A program made the position numbers and the translations under genes. Below the pieces are notes generated by a model. It made no database searches, was not told the origin of the DNA, and saw nothing but the letters and a program-made list of their open reading frames with translations. A stretch of 64,000 nucleotides of DNA. It comes from Branchiostoma lanceolatum. Lineage: Eukaryota > Chordata > Leptocardii > Amphioxiformes > Branchiostomatidae. The stretch spans positions 14,646,769-14,710,768 of the forward strand of contig NC_089727.1 of assembly GCF_035083965.1 (NCBI RefSeq), written 5' to 3'. Positions 44,901-56,507 of this stretch are shown here, piece after piece (position 1 is the stretch's first letter; each line of letters opens with the position of its first letter).

Positions 44901-47900
44901 GGCTATACAGATATGCATTGTTTTTACAATTGAGTGAATGGTAAATGGTTTGGTGTTTTGGAATTCTATACAGAAAGACGAAATATACAGAAAAAAGGTA
45001 TACAAATAATTGGCATATACTGTATAAGGAACCTTTGGAAGTTTTGCATGACTAAGCAATGTGTTCACAAAACATACATATGATAAAATAAAGGAAAGGC
45101 TCTGGGGGTACACTAACCGGTAGGCCAGTTTTCATAAACGTGTTTAGCAATGTCCGCTGCCGAGTCATTGGGGGAGAACTGGAATTCATGTGTCTTTCCA
45201 CTAACCAGGATCAGCCGTAAGTTAACCTGGGGGGAAAATACAATAGACAAATTAATATCAACTGTTTTCAAGGGACATCACATAAAACACTCATTTGTCA
45301 AGGTTGTACTAACTGTATAAGTTCAACTTTGAACTTGCTCATCCCCACAGAACTGCAGTATTTGATACAGTATATATACATATGCCACAAATAAGTCAGT
45401 GTGTATGTTACCACGTAATCATTACTTCAGAATCACAGCCATTAATACAAATGTCTTGATAAGCAGAGGTATCAAAAATTAAGCATACAACAGCCTGTTT
45501 CTAAAATAGGATGTATTTCTACTAGACTCAATCTAAGCACTGATGAATGTAACACCCTTTATAACTAAATCCAGGAACATGCATCATCTTCAAAACCATA
45601 TAAATACACATCAAGATATACATTAAGCTATAACATAGCACATTACAAACACACCTTACACTTATCATTTTCTATGGATGAACAACTTCAAGCTGTCAAG
45701 ATTAGCATTTAGCACATCTTACTTCATTATCATCTTATCAACTTGCTGAATAACCTCCATGTGTAACCTTGTTGAAATGTGTAGTGCACTGTGGGTGAGG
45801 CAGTCATTTAGACCAAGATTTATGGAGATGTACTTTGCAATGTGAAAGTGCTCTAGTGCACGATTTTCTAGCCCTTCACATATCAACTCGGTAAGGTCAG
45901 CTGTAGGACATATCAGCTAACAAGACAAAACTGTACGTTATGCAAATGACTTCATGATCCAAATAAGAATTATGATGAGGTGATCATATTGTATGTTCTA
46001 AAAAACTTTTTGTCTTGTGTAACTGTGAATTAATATTATCATACCATCTGTTAAATAATTTCTCTCTCCAAACGTTTGTGTTCTGCTATAATATAAAATC
46101 ATAAAAATCAAATGAATCCCACTGTTGGCTCAACATACTTAACCATCCAAGACTGTTGAGTTAGAAGTAGATGTAAGCAACCATAAGGAAGAAAACATTG
46201 ATGTATGCACACATGTACATGTATGTATGTTTGTACAGATTAGCTGTGCATTTTTACCTGCTGTATTCCTTGTGAGACCTGAGTCAAGAGGGAAAACAAA
46301 GTCAGACAGATGTCAAACAGGTTAGATTAACCATTCACAAAGACAAATCATCAGTAACATGTCCTGACAGATATGTCTCATTCTAACTAACTGAAATGCA
46401 AAAAACGTTTGACAGACAAGTCTAGTCTTGTGAGACATCTGGACATCCATTGTACTTTAAAAAAATATAAGACATGCCTTGTCCTTCACTCTTGAGTATC
46501 TTTTTTCCAAGAGAGGAAGATAAATCTGCCCAAATCTGCTAACATGTACATTTTTGCCAACCTCCAGTGTACATGTATGAAGACATGCTTGAATGAATAA
46601 ATTAACTTGAAATAAACTATACAGTAATATTTTAGGTGTCTTAGAAACTGGCCATGCTGCCATGCAACTAAGATTGCCAGTGACGCATGGATCTGATGAG
46701 GAATACATATAAGTTATGTAGATATAACTGGAATAATTCTTGCTTGAAGGTGAAATAGATGTTCGTAAATGTATGTTCAGAGTCACACCCTTTCTACATT
46801 TTAAATATTCAGTTCGTAATGCACAGAGTTTGTATTTTTTCTGGTTTATTGCTGTATATGCACTCTATAGACTGTTGGTGTATCACTGTATGGTTACTTT
46901 GTTGAGTCCTTATTGTCATTACAAATGCTGTATGATGACAAAAGCAAAGGTTTCTGCCCTATCTAATTACCACCCTGAAATAGAGGTGAAAAATGTCATT
47001 AACAGAAAACCTGGGGGCTTATACACCTATAATGAAGACCTCATCTGGTCCAAACTGTTGTTCTTGCAACTTTTTTATATTGCTGAATTCCCACTGCAAC
47101 AATAAAAGCCACTCTCTGGTGGCTGGGTTCAATTAAGCATCTGATTCTGCTCTGTGTGTGAAATCAATTACAAATGGACCATGTCTAAACACATGGTACA
47201 TACAAACTAGAAGGGGTTCACCTACAAATGTAGTCATACAATCAGGGCTGTCTCCAGCTTTAAATTTTTTTTCCGTCCTACTCATTTTTGGGAGCCCATG
47301 TTGTTGATTTAGTTTTCAAGTCTCTCATTTTATTAAGCTTACGAAAATATATTTTCATCAATGTCAAGTCAAGAAGTTAAGATTTTTGTGACGGACAGGG
47401 TGATATTTTGACCGTCCCAACAACTTAACAAGCAAATTTCCCTCCCGGGACGAAGGGACTGGTCACGGAGACAGCCCTACATACAATACAGTCAAAACAT
47501 TTCAAAGAAAACTTTAAGCCATACATAAAAGTATTATAAAGATAATACTTTGTCCATGTAACCATGGATACAAAGAAAATTTCATTTGGATAATTTAAAG
47601 CCAAGGTTCTCGACCCACCCAAGGCTGTTACTCGCCACAATATAAGCGTTTCTTAGCAACACACCATGCTGTAACCACACTGTAATTGTTCCTTGCCAAT
47701 GGCGGGCAATATCCTTGTCCTTGGCATTTTACTGCTTTCAAGCAGGATGACGTGTTAACTATGACAAATGTCCCAAGTTAAAACAATTAATTCTGCAGAT
47801 ACCATATCTACAAAGTACTCCATTCTATTTTGCTGCTTTGTAGAATATATGTATGTTGGACGTGTCACGGAAAGACTTAGAGGTTAGCAAGAGTGTCACA

Positions 47901-50900
47901 AGAGATTATGGCATCAGAGTCCCTACCTTGATGCCAAACCAACAAGTACTATCAGAGAACAAGCTTCCACAATGGATGTTTTGCATGTCTCACAACATGT
48001 GAAATATATCAGGGTCCTGCTCTTTCAGATTTTAAAGAAATCTTGGAGGAGAATTAAATTCCGACCTGACCTGAGCTATGACACTGCCACACAGTGGCAC
48101 AGATGGTAGTGCCCCTATGGTAGCAGTGTTTTGATCGGCCTGGTTAACTACACCTGGGGATGTTTACCTTCAGATAATCTGTACTTCCCCTGGGACGTTA
48201 ACAGGAAGGATGGGATATCCCAAACGAAAACTGAACACCTTCCAGGATAAATGGGCATTCCAGAGATGACACATCAAATAATTCAGGCAACAACACTTCT
48301 TTTTGACTAGCTGTAGTGTAGCATACAGTCCATCTCAGCGAAGCTGTAAGCAATCCATTCAAAACTGGTAGCACTGTACTGTCAACCAGTTTTATATTTC
48401 CTTAGACAGCTAGCAATGCACAATATACAGAGATAAAATAGTATGTACACATGCATTTTTAGCCTTTCTCTTTTAATTCTCCATCATATTTTACTTAGTG
48501 AAAAACAATGACCATATGGACTTGTTGTAGCCTGGGTGTCACCCTAGTTCAAGTTGACATTCCGTACCTAGACTAATGGATTTGTGCAAAGAAAGAATGT
48601 AAAAACACAAAATAGTATAGAAAAGCAAAAAGCTGACTTATGAACTCGCTAGATGTAAAGCATGGAGTATACAGGATTCTATTTACTTATTCATCTCATA
48701 TTCAGACTTGGTAGCCAGGATGTTGGTCTGTGCCAGACAGGAAGGGAAGCAGTCAGTAAACCACTTATTACTGCACAATCAGATTTTAAAGACAGCAGAA
48801 GGGAACTTCCGCCCTGGGTGATCAAATAAGTCCTTGGCCAGAGAGCTGACCTAGCTACATGTCTACATCTAATGTACGTAAAGTTGCTAAGATTGGCATT
48901 AGGGCCGAACTGAGGTCAGTTATTGCCACATATTGGACAATTTACCAAATGTATGGACCTACTTTTTGACAGCAATTCAATACTGTACTTATACTTTATA
49001 GTATGTGTGACCTACCGTATGTGATTCGTAAGACGTAACCTTTAGCACAGTGAATAAATGTGGGCTAGCTATTTGGGTATTTGGATGTTTTGGCAAAATC
49101 CTAGCAAAGAAAAATCATGTCTTGTCGAAATTGAGAATACAGCACAATCTAGAGCCGAGACTGTTGACATGAAGAATTTGATCATTTCATGACTGACTTA
49201 ACCGCTAAACTGGCATAGCATGTGTAAACAAATACACATCTGTGCTCTTGAAGGATAGAACCCACCTTTTCAATTTTCAGAAGCACAGTTTAAAGCTCAG
49301 CTACGGTTTATACTTGTTCAACATGACATACACAGTATGGTATGGAAGCCTTACGCAAGGGCCACAATCACGACTCAATTAGTTTGCAACATGGGCGCCC
49401 AAATCCTGTTTGGAATTTACCTAGCAACATCCTTTGCATGTGAGTTAAAAATGTGTACTTTGCCAGAGGGGGTCTGGGGATAGATGAAGACCATTAGACA
49501 CACTTGTAAAATGAGAATCAGACTTGATTGGACAGTTATTATTACATGGTCTCCATGGGCCCATCAAGTTCTGAGGGCAGATGTGCTAATCTACCAGTAA
49601 TCCTAATCTAGCAGGCTAATCAGAGCCTAAGCACATTCCAGACACCTTTGAAATCTGCAGATTATCTAGATTTTCGAAACAGACACAGAACTGACCAACA
49701 ATGAAGGGCTTTTAATTGTAAAAGAACAGCCGTGAAGTGAAAAGAATGGTAAAGCCAATTGTTAGTGCTGACCTCTTTGAACCACTCTTTCCGTTGTTGT
49801 CTGGTCACTGGACACTCAGAGACCAGACTGACCACAGGGTCTGTAACAACTCCACCACCCAGGATTATAGAAACAACTCCAGGGCAAATTCCACAGAAAA
49901 TACTAACGAGTTAGTTAGCAACAATGAGCTGGACTTCATCAACCTTTGTCCTTCATAGGTTCGATATTTGAGATTAATTCAAGGTTTTGTTTTGAATCTG
50001 CCAAGTCATGCCATCAAGAGGTGCTACCATGCATTACGATACCTCTTGATACTGTAAATGCAGAAATGTTCGCGGTGGTTTTATGTTCACGGTTTTCGCG
50101 GTGATTGTTTCACCTCCAATTTAAAACCACCGCGAAAATTCTTGCCCAATACTGTAGCAATATGTGACTATAGCGCTGCTGCCGCAAACTTAAAACCACC
50201 GCAAACACTCCATTTTTGCCTTTAATAGCGCGAAATAAAAACCATACGAATTAAATGCATTTACAGTAATACAAGGGTATTATATATGGAATTGAAAGGT
50301 CTGAAATCTGAATACTGCAGCTTTGCACCAGGCATGAAGGAAAGAAACTAAATTTCCTAGAGCTACAATGTAACACTGTGCTTCATCATATCACATTCTA
50401 CAGCAGAGATACAAATGTACTACCTACCTGCAGAACAATGGGGCATTGTGTTAGTAAAGGTATTGTTGTATTGACAGCTACTTTCTTGTGATTACTGTAT
50501 TTTAGCAGGAATAACAGTACTCGGAATGGGATATTCCTTGGCAGAGAAGTGTCCTACATTACAGTCATCTTCTGCGATCTTCTGCCAGATAAAATGAACA
50601 TGGTTTCTGTTTTCTATCACATCACTGTGACAAGATGGAACATTCAACTTCTAAAGATGTGTGTTCTGGTATAGCTGTATAATTGAAAATTTAGTTTCTT
50701 TTCTCCCTTTCAACATTACCACTATACATTCTTTGACTGTTTCAGCACATGTAATTACAGACATGCTGACAAAATAAATAAAACATCTAGTTCAAACAAG
50801 GACATTATATAGGATCCTATATAATGTCCTTGGTTCAAACAAACTGATGTCAAGTTTGCAAAATAGGAGCAATGCCAGATAACATAATTAACAACCACAA

Positions 50901-53900
50901 AGATGACAAGGTATTTATGGGTTGGTTTGGGTTCTATCAGATAACTAGTACAACAAAGTATTACAGAAAAAAACTATGTAAACAAGCAGTACACTTGAAT
51001 TGGCCCAAGCTATAGTCTACAAACTAGTCACAACTAATGATTGTAACATTTCATCAACATTAAGTTTCACATCATTTCCTTTATGACCTTCCTAAATGCC
51101 TTAAGCTGCAAGACTGGGCAATAATCAAGGCAGTGATGCATATCTTACTACCTAAAAATGTATTTTCAAACAGTAACAAATTATTCTACCATTAAACAGG
51201 CCAAGAGACTTAGTTTTTTCTTTCCAAAAATGGGACCTTAGACTTTGTCACTAGCAACTTGGATCAATAATTTGATTTGGCCCCTCTTGATGAAAAGTTG
51301 AGGGTTCTCTATGGACTGAAACAGTGTAGTATCTTATTACCTAATCTTTTCAGACATGACTTTTTCGAGACAAAATGTGAGGGCTTTTCAATCTGAAGGG
51401 CTTCTTCAAAAGACCCCCTTAGCTTTGTAATACCAAAGTCATTACCATAAAGCCTTCAGAACCATTTTATGCCCATTCAATTTTGCTGGAATTACATGTA
51501 TGTTTGGTTGGAATGGCCACATAAATATATGTCCTAGTTCTTCTTTATTCTACTACTGGTACATTTGTACATAAATAACAGCATAACTGGGTAAAATTGG
51601 GTGCATAAGACCATCTTGTATTCTTCGGTTACAAGACTTCTGACCCTCTTACATCTGATTAACCATGTGAGGTATCAAATATTTGATTGGCTCATAAAAT
51701 ATTTAGAGTTGGACTGAATAACTGATACTGGATAAATACAATATATTGTTGAAAATGCGCTATTGATTTTAGTTCAGCAAAGAAAAATTTGATAGAATAT
51801 GGAGTATTAACCAGAAAAAGCATTTCTTCGTCAAATTCCTTTCGCTTTGAAAAGACACCTATAATCTATAAAACAATACATAACTACAATCAATAGTACT
51901 TTATAGCATTGTTCTGGGACAAGGACAACACTTTTTATTGATAATTATCAGAACCATTACAATGGGAACTCATTGTTTGTGGCAGGCACATGTATTGTCA
52001 CATATCGGAAAGAGAAGCCGTTATCTTTACAGCTGCTTTTAGTCTTTGGTTAGCGTGACCACAAAATTCACTTCTCTTTCAACATGGCATTCATCTGAGA
52101 CACAGCATAGGACTAGTGAGTGATATTTGCCTAGGTTTTATCGCAAAGGTTGCAATTTCGGCGGGATAGACATTACCGCATCAAAACCTCTGCGAAAAGT
52201 TGATGTCAGTCAACTACAGCAAGCAATTTATTCATTGAGAGTGGGGCAGTAAAAAGTTTCAACTCAGAAGATTGTAAGTTGCCTTATTTTTGCCATACGA
52301 GTCTTGTAGCTCTTGCTGGTACTGCTTCATACACTACACATAAACACATTTCAACTACAATTTGACCTTTTGATTTGAATTGTGGAATGCTTTATTTGCA
52401 GACATATAGAAATCACCCAGACATTTGTCTCGTATCTAATTCTACCAACTGAAATAATTCCACTTGGTTACAGAATACGCAAGTATTTCAGCTACAACAG
52501 GAAATGGTTTCAATAAAAATAGTTCTTCTGCTTTAAATGTGCGACTGATTGTCAAATAAGGCCCAATTTATACAGAGTTTTTTCAGATATCTAAAAATCC
52601 GCCGACATCTGAGCCTTAGATATCTGGACGCATTTATACACACCGACAGGAAGTACCGCAGGACTCACGCAGCGCGGTGATTGCACTCGTGACCCTATTT
52701 AACCTTTTGCGCGCGTTTTAAAATGGCGGGAGAACCGCCTGTGTTTTTCGTTATGATGAATATGGTATTCTTTCTTTATCTGACTCGCGTGTGGCTAAAC
52801 ATGAGGCAGCAAGCAAGGGTTGAGCGTAAGAGGCGTTTGAGGTACCGGGGAAGACGACAGCGACCGGTCAGAATCAACGCTGCGTTCCTACTCGCTGCCC
52901 TTGTCGTGGCGGAGGGGGGAGGGCCGATCCACCGTACGATCTGGCATCACGAAAGAAGTCCGTCGTCCGTTTGGGAACAAATGGTCCTTGGTGCTAAGAA
53001 GTTTTCCCGCTTTATCACCCGCCAAATATGCAAACTAGCGTGAACCCCGACCTCCAGATGTCTACTACGCGACACATTCTGTTTAGACGTCCGGCTGGAG
53101 CGGTCGGGGACTCCCGCTGAGCTGTCGGGCGAATGCTTCAGAGTGGTCGGCTGAAATTTTCCCGACATCTAAAAAAACCCTCATTAAGACCATAAAATTC
53201 CTGTTTAGACACAGAAAAAAGCTGTCGCCTGGCAGATATCTGCAGTCCAGATATCTAGACAAGCTGTGTGTAAATTGGCCCTAAGACCAAGGACATTATA
53301 TAGATATAATGTCCTTGATAAGACCAACTGTACATTAAACATATCATAATAGTGGCGGCAACATTTCCTTATAAGTCTGTCCAAAATCTTTTCCGACATA
53401 CACTCCTGTTGTGAAAACCGAGTTTTCATGTTTACATTTCCTTTTGTCAGCTGCTCCATAGCTACAGCTTTACCTTACCTTAGACATTAGGCTGAGCAGT
53501 GGTGGTAAAAGAGGCACATTATCTCATACTTCTGTGTAGCAGCCATTATACACATATGTATTCATTACAGCACACATGGCTTTCAAAGCGTCCTAATCAC
53601 TATAACTGTTACAGAAATGGCTCGTCTCTGGATCTTTACAACCTGTACTCGGGTCACAAAAGTCACCTAACAAGGAATGACTCATACTTTACCATCTTCC
53701 TGGCTGTGTGGCATAATTTCCGGATTTAACTACCTTAATCCAATTAGGGAATTACATAGGGGATCATAGCTCTTGGTCGTTGATATAATTTTTGCCACAT
53801 CTCGTTATCTTACCCCTCCAAGGGCAGAGATAACCTGCATAATTTGGTCAGCCGCTACACCGTCAAGGATCTGTCCCATCTCACAAGTACTGATAAACGT

Positions 53901-56507
53901 TGAGCAGGGTTTTACCAACGCTGATAAATATTCCCAAGACTAATGCCTGTTTGTTTTAATGGCTGTAGCCGACAGCATTCTTGTCTCAGGTATGGCAGAA
54001 TTTAGATACCATGATTTGAACGATTATCTGTCGGTACTAGGGACATGCAGGAAATAAAACAGTTGGTGCTGCCTGGGTCACCGACTGTTGCTACTGTCTG
54101 GCAGTGTCTGCTTAGGTACTATCTGGATATCACATTGTCATGGAAGAAAGAGAAATTTTAAATACTGAAAATATCATGAGAGAAAAAAAAAGGTACTCAT
54201 AGCAAACTCGGGCTAATTCATCATAATCAATATACATTTAAACAACTTCCCCCTAGGTACTTCCAAATCCCACGTGTTAAGTAATTTTTCTTACTAGAAA
54301 ACTCATTTCCTTTTCCACTGGGACACAGAAATGATTCAAAGCTGCTAGTCATACAAAGAATGCCATTACCCTTGTACAAAAGCCTTTGTCGATCAATTAT
54401 GCTAAACTGTAGCCTTCATTTTTCTCGTGATGCCTACTATAGAAGGTGACATCTGTTAGAACAATCTTCTAATACATCAGTTAAAACAACTACAACTAGA
54501 ACATTAGAAGGAAACTGTGGTATCAGATTACAGAGCATCATATATTTATCACATTCCACAGCACACCTCTACCTGCTAATACTGTTTATCAATCGCATTA
54601 TTCCTTTTATCGTATTGCCTCTTATTCCTTTATACCACAATGCCATTGTTATGAAAAAATATTCATTACGCTGAATTTTCTAAATCCCTCTTGTTGTATT
54701 GACAGAGAAGATTTAACGATTGCTCAGGAAACAACTTACGTGGTCTCAATCCAGGTGAGAAGTGAGTGATATAGGTTACTTATAAGTAAGTTAAGATTTA
54801 CGGTTGAAACAAGGTGCTATTTGAATAGCACACCAGACAAATGGTAAATCATTACCAGAAAATGAAATGGGGTCACCACATCAGTATACAGGTCCGTTCT
54901 AAATGTTACTGCTACCATTTATATTCCTGTGATGGTTCTGGGTAATGCATTTAGCTGTCACTTCTCCCTATACGTCATAAGACCCGTATCCTGGCTTTGT
55001 GAATGTAATCCAGATTCCTGTAACATTGCAATGTAATGATCTCGCTACCGCTGCATATAATGACTTCATTCTTTTTCATGTCTAGGCTTAGGAATAGGAT
55101 AATGAACGTAGTGCTATGTACGTCAGTAGTAACATCACTGATATGATTCTGTATACGAAAGCTTACACTACAGATTCCTAATTGTGCACTTGCAGTCACG
55201 TGCACAATTTAGAAATGCAACGTGGATATGACATCAGATCAGTGGACTGGACACGACTAGCTATCATTAATTACAGAAGTGCATACATGTGGAAGGTTGT
55301 TTTTTCAACAATCCTACCAAATTGGTATGACATAGCATATTTTCATTCTACTACAGCAGTTTGTATGCATTAGAAATGACCTGATGGTGATACCATTTGC
55401 GGGGAACATTCTTGTTACATTTTAGTTTTGGTCTTTGCTTGGCGGAAGTTGCAAAATCAAACTGCCAAATAGTTTCTAATGCAAGATTGACAACATGTTT
55501 GTGTGGATGTGTGTGTGTACATGTGTGTGAGTTGGTCGGCTGCATACCTAATGAGTCTTATGACCCTTGGTGGGTCGTCATCCATCCTGGACAGAAAGGG
55601 TCGTTAATATCCAGACCATAAAAACCTCCATAACGGAGCTATCTGTGACCATAAAACATGTAAATTACAACACTGGCTGTCCCGTATTGATGGCGATTGC
55701 TGATTTGCCTCAACTGTGTATTGTCTGATCTTGACCAGTGGATTGGTTAGGTCTAAACCAATAGAGTACTGTTCGTTTTAAGTTGCACATGCTTTTAGCA
55801 GTTTTACTATCTGCTAGAGAATTTCCTACACACAAAACTTTTAGACTATGTAGAAACTATGTGACGAAATATGTGACAGGAAAGATGCTATCCTAGCTAT
55901 ACGTCACAGTCTGCAACAAGTTACAACAAAGCTACCTCACTGGTATTAAAGTACTACAGTACAAAACACCCTCTCGAGCTAGCTCTGTGTATTTGTTTAC
56001 ATCTATAGCATCTTTGGAAATTACATGTAAAGTTACAAGAATATATGGAGTCTTTGCTTTGATCAAGGATGTTCTATACAACTAAGGAGGTTCTTCCTTT
56101 GAAACATTAACACTTAGTATTCCTGCAGGTCTACTGTAGTGTTTGTCAAATGGTTTTCGTGGCGTAACACTACCCGATGTTAGACTGATAAATCTCTTTA
56201 TATAACCGACAGTTGCCAAGCAATTTGCCAAGTGATATACGATGTAATGAAGGTCCCTTTCTGTACCTTAAGGTATGATAATTCCCTTGTAACAAACACC
56301 GAGCCTGTGAGCAGACCTTAGGCCCGTCTACAGCTTTCCTTGTGTTGTTATTTGAGCCGACCAGTCAGGAATTCTTCGGCTGGCCTTGGGTAGCTAGCGT
56401 TCCGACGACAATTCTCGTCGTCTTTTCGTTCGCTCACTACAGACGGAGTCACAAAGCTACACCAAAATATGGCATCTCACCTGGTCACTGCTAGGCGACG
56501 AAGTCAT
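38848..56507 (-). CDS. UBL3: UBL3, membrane-anchored ubiquitin-fold protein
   Basis: Five coding exons on the minus strand (56507-56481, 45226-45118, 42782-42696, 41973-41896, 38900-38848) join in phase to exactly 117 codons, the length of human UBL3. The protein starts MTSSPSSDQ. A ubiquitin fold follows: residues 10-22 are VNLRLILVSGKTH, the middle has SILRLIYQGRFLHGNVTLG, then LPVGKTTVMHLVARENLPEP. It ends ESNCCVLL. The terminal CVLL is a CAAX box, its final Leu favouring geranylgeranylation; the preceding Cys may be a second lipid site. In vertebrates UBL3 anchors to membranes and sorts proteins into small extracellular vesicles. It lacks the C-terminal GlyGly of conjugated ubiquitins, so it is not a classical modifier. 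ATP8A lies upstream in the same orientation. Introns 1 and 4 carry several DNA transposons. Confidence 0.95.
40151..40631. mobile_element. hAT-like MITE, 481 bp
   Basis: Perfect 15-base terminal inverted repeats CAGGGTGCAAAATAC, flanked by CACTCA on both sides (40145-40150 and 40632-40637). The interior has many GGTTGCA/GTGCAA words. No transposase; non-autonomous. Confidence 0.82.
41105..41536. mobile_element. hAT-like MITE (GTGCAC family), copy 2
   Basis: Ends CAGGGCTCGAAAT and ATTTTGAGCCCTG are inverted repeats with one mismatch. TGATG lies on both sides. The interior is rich in GGTGCACC, and the reverse complement matches the element at 21710-22006. Confidence 0.8.
41896..41973 (-). CDS. 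UBL3: UBL3 coding exon 4
   Basis: The acceptor TTCCCCCACAG|CC completes Ala. Twenty-five codons follow, containing LPVGKTTVMHLVAREN and ending in the donor CAAG|GTTAGT. It matches the last beta strands of the UBL3 ubiquitin fold. Confidence 0.95.
42161..42180. repeat. (ATG)n microsatellite
   Basis: Short run of six ATG/GAT units in UBL3 intron 3. Confidence 0.85.
42220..42340. repeat. Possible retroelement tail fragment
   Basis: Contains TCTGAAGAAGGTGTCTGACC followed by AAAACGTCAGC, a type of sequence frequent at the 3' ends of invertebrate retroelements. It is bracketed by GGATATTGGAG and its inverse CTCCAATATCC. Identification is from memory of the motif only. Confidence 0.35.
42696..42782 (-). 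CDS. UBL3: UBL3 coding exon 3
   Basis: The acceptor CTTGCCCCCAG|AC completes Asp. Twenty-eight codons follow: WDDEKVSTHSILRLIYQG and RFLHGNVTLG. The donor is GGAG|GTAAGC. RLIYQGRFL corresponds to the central strand of the ubiquitin fold and is nearly identical to human UBL3. Confidence 0.96.
43796..44037. repeat. 121-bp perfect tandem duplication
   Basis: The unit from TAGCTTTCTTAAAACTTGAC to the first 22 or so bases of the Tigger-like element end (CAGTAGATTCCGCATATC) is present twice, head to tail. The duplication therefore spans the junction between host DNA and the transposon end. Confidence 0.93.
44015..45022. mobile_element. pogo/Tigger-like MITE, 1008 bp
   Basis: Flanked by TA (44013-44014 and 45023-45024). 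Outer ends CAGTAGATTCCGCATATC and CAGTATATGCCAATTATT (right end, reversed) are imperfect inverted repeats. An exact inner pair GCATATCTGTATAGCCCA lies near 44026-44044 and 44901-44918. The CAGT-start TIR and TA target fit pogo/Tigger-type mariner elements. The interior is CpG-rich, with two CCAATCAG boxes, a TGACGTAA site and an AAGATGGCCGCC motif (44340-44440). No transposase domain is recognisable in the 92-codon minus ORF at 44524-44802. Confidence 0.7.
45118..45226 (-). CDS. UBL3: UBL3 coding exon 2
   Basis: The acceptor TATTTTCCCCCCAG|GTT starts in phase 0. Thirty-six codons include NLRLILVSGKTHEFQF, SPNDSAADIAKHVYENW. The donor is ACCG|GTTAGT, phase 1. Highly similar to human UBL3. Confidence 0.96.
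46258..46278 (-). CDS. UBL3: Candidate 21-nt microexon of UBL3
   Basis: On the minus strand a strong acceptor (TTTGTTTTCCCTCTTGACTCAG) is followed by 21 bases and a donor CAG|GTAAAA. The flanking exons join in phase 0 and 21 is a multiple of three, so inclusion would add VSQGIQQ between MTSSPSSDQ and VNLRL without shifting frame. Supported by splice signals and phase only. Confidence 0.35.
47243..47479. mobile_element. hAT MITE with 8-bp target duplication
   Basis: The 8-base direct repeat CATACAAT lies on both sides (47235-47242 and 47480-47487). Ends CAGGGCTGTCTCC and GGAGACAGCCCTA are inverted repeats with one mismatch. Both features are diagnostic of hAT elements. No transposase; 237 bp. 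Confidence 0.9.
50052..50266. mobile_element. TA-flanked MITE, 215 bp
   Basis: Ends CTGTAAATGCA and TGCATTTACAG are perfect inverted repeats flanked by TA. The interior is built from CGCGGTGGTTTTA-type words and their inverses (TTAAAACCACCGCG). Non-autonomous. Confidence 0.85.
50797..50832. repeat. 36-bp perfect palindrome
   Basis: The half-site CAAGGACATTATATAGGA is followed directly by its reverse complement. The same half-site core occurs in the palindrome at 53288. Confidence 0.9.
52560..53281 (+). mobile_element. Harbinger-like element, 722 bp
   Basis: Ends GGCCCAATTTATACAGAG and, reversed at the right, GGGCCAATTTACACACAG form an 18-base inverted repeat with three mismatches. TAA flanks both sides (52557-52559 and 53282-53284). 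A GGGCC..TTTACAC end with a TWA target is typical of PIF/Harbinger. Subterminal AGATATCTG-type words occur on both sides. The CpG-rich interior contains a 106-codon ORF. No catalytic DDE domain is present, so the element is non-autonomous. Confidence 0.75.
52723..53043 (+). CDS. Hypothetical protein in the Harbinger-like element
   Basis: An intact 106-codon ORF starts at an ATG in the context TTTTAAAATGGCGGG, immediately after a CpG-rich promoter-like segment with CTATTTAA (52695-52702). The N-terminus is hydrophobic (residues 6-23, VFFVMMNMVFFLYLTRVW). Residues 27-50 are very basic (QARVERKRRLRYRGRRQRP). The C-terminus has WEQMVLGAKKFSRFI. Harbinger transposases have a basic N-terminal part before the nuclease, so this may be a truncated transposase start or the DNA-binding companion protein; no conserved catalytic residues are visible. 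Nested in UBL3 intron 1 on the opposite strand. Confidence 0.45.
   Translation: MAGEPPVFFVMMNMVFFLYLTRVWLNMRQQARVERKRRLRYRGRRQRPVRINAAFLLAALVVAEGGGPIHRTIWHHERSPSSVWEQMVLGAKKFSRFITRQICKLA
53288..53317. repeat. Palindrome related to 50797-50832
   Basis: Arms CAAGGACATTATAT and its reverse complement are separated by two bases. It sits four bases beyond the target duplication of the Harbinger-like element. Confidence 0.85.
53330..56300. other. UBL3: No gene recognised within UBL3 intron 1
   Basis: AT-rich intronic DNA. Short ORFs on both strands lack splice context and recognisable motifs. Confidence 0.5.
56481..56507 (-). CDS. UBL3: UBL3 coding exon 1
   Basis: Nine codons, MTSSPSSDQ, from ATG at 56507-56505 to the donor CAG|GTGAGA in phase 0. 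The position in a CpG-rich promoter region, the phase and the short polar N-terminus like that of human UBL3 support it. Splicing to 45226 gives the full 117-codon protein. Confidence 0.85.

Larger units (their letters stand above)
45227..56480 (-). other. UBL3: UBL3 intron 1
   Basis: About 11.3 kb. It holds a candidate 21-nt microexon (46258-46278), a hAT MITE (47243-47479), a TA-flanked MITE (50052-50266), two related palindromes (50797-50832 and 53288-53317) and a Harbinger-like element (52560-53281). The rest is AT-rich DNA without recognised genes. Confidence 0.8.
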
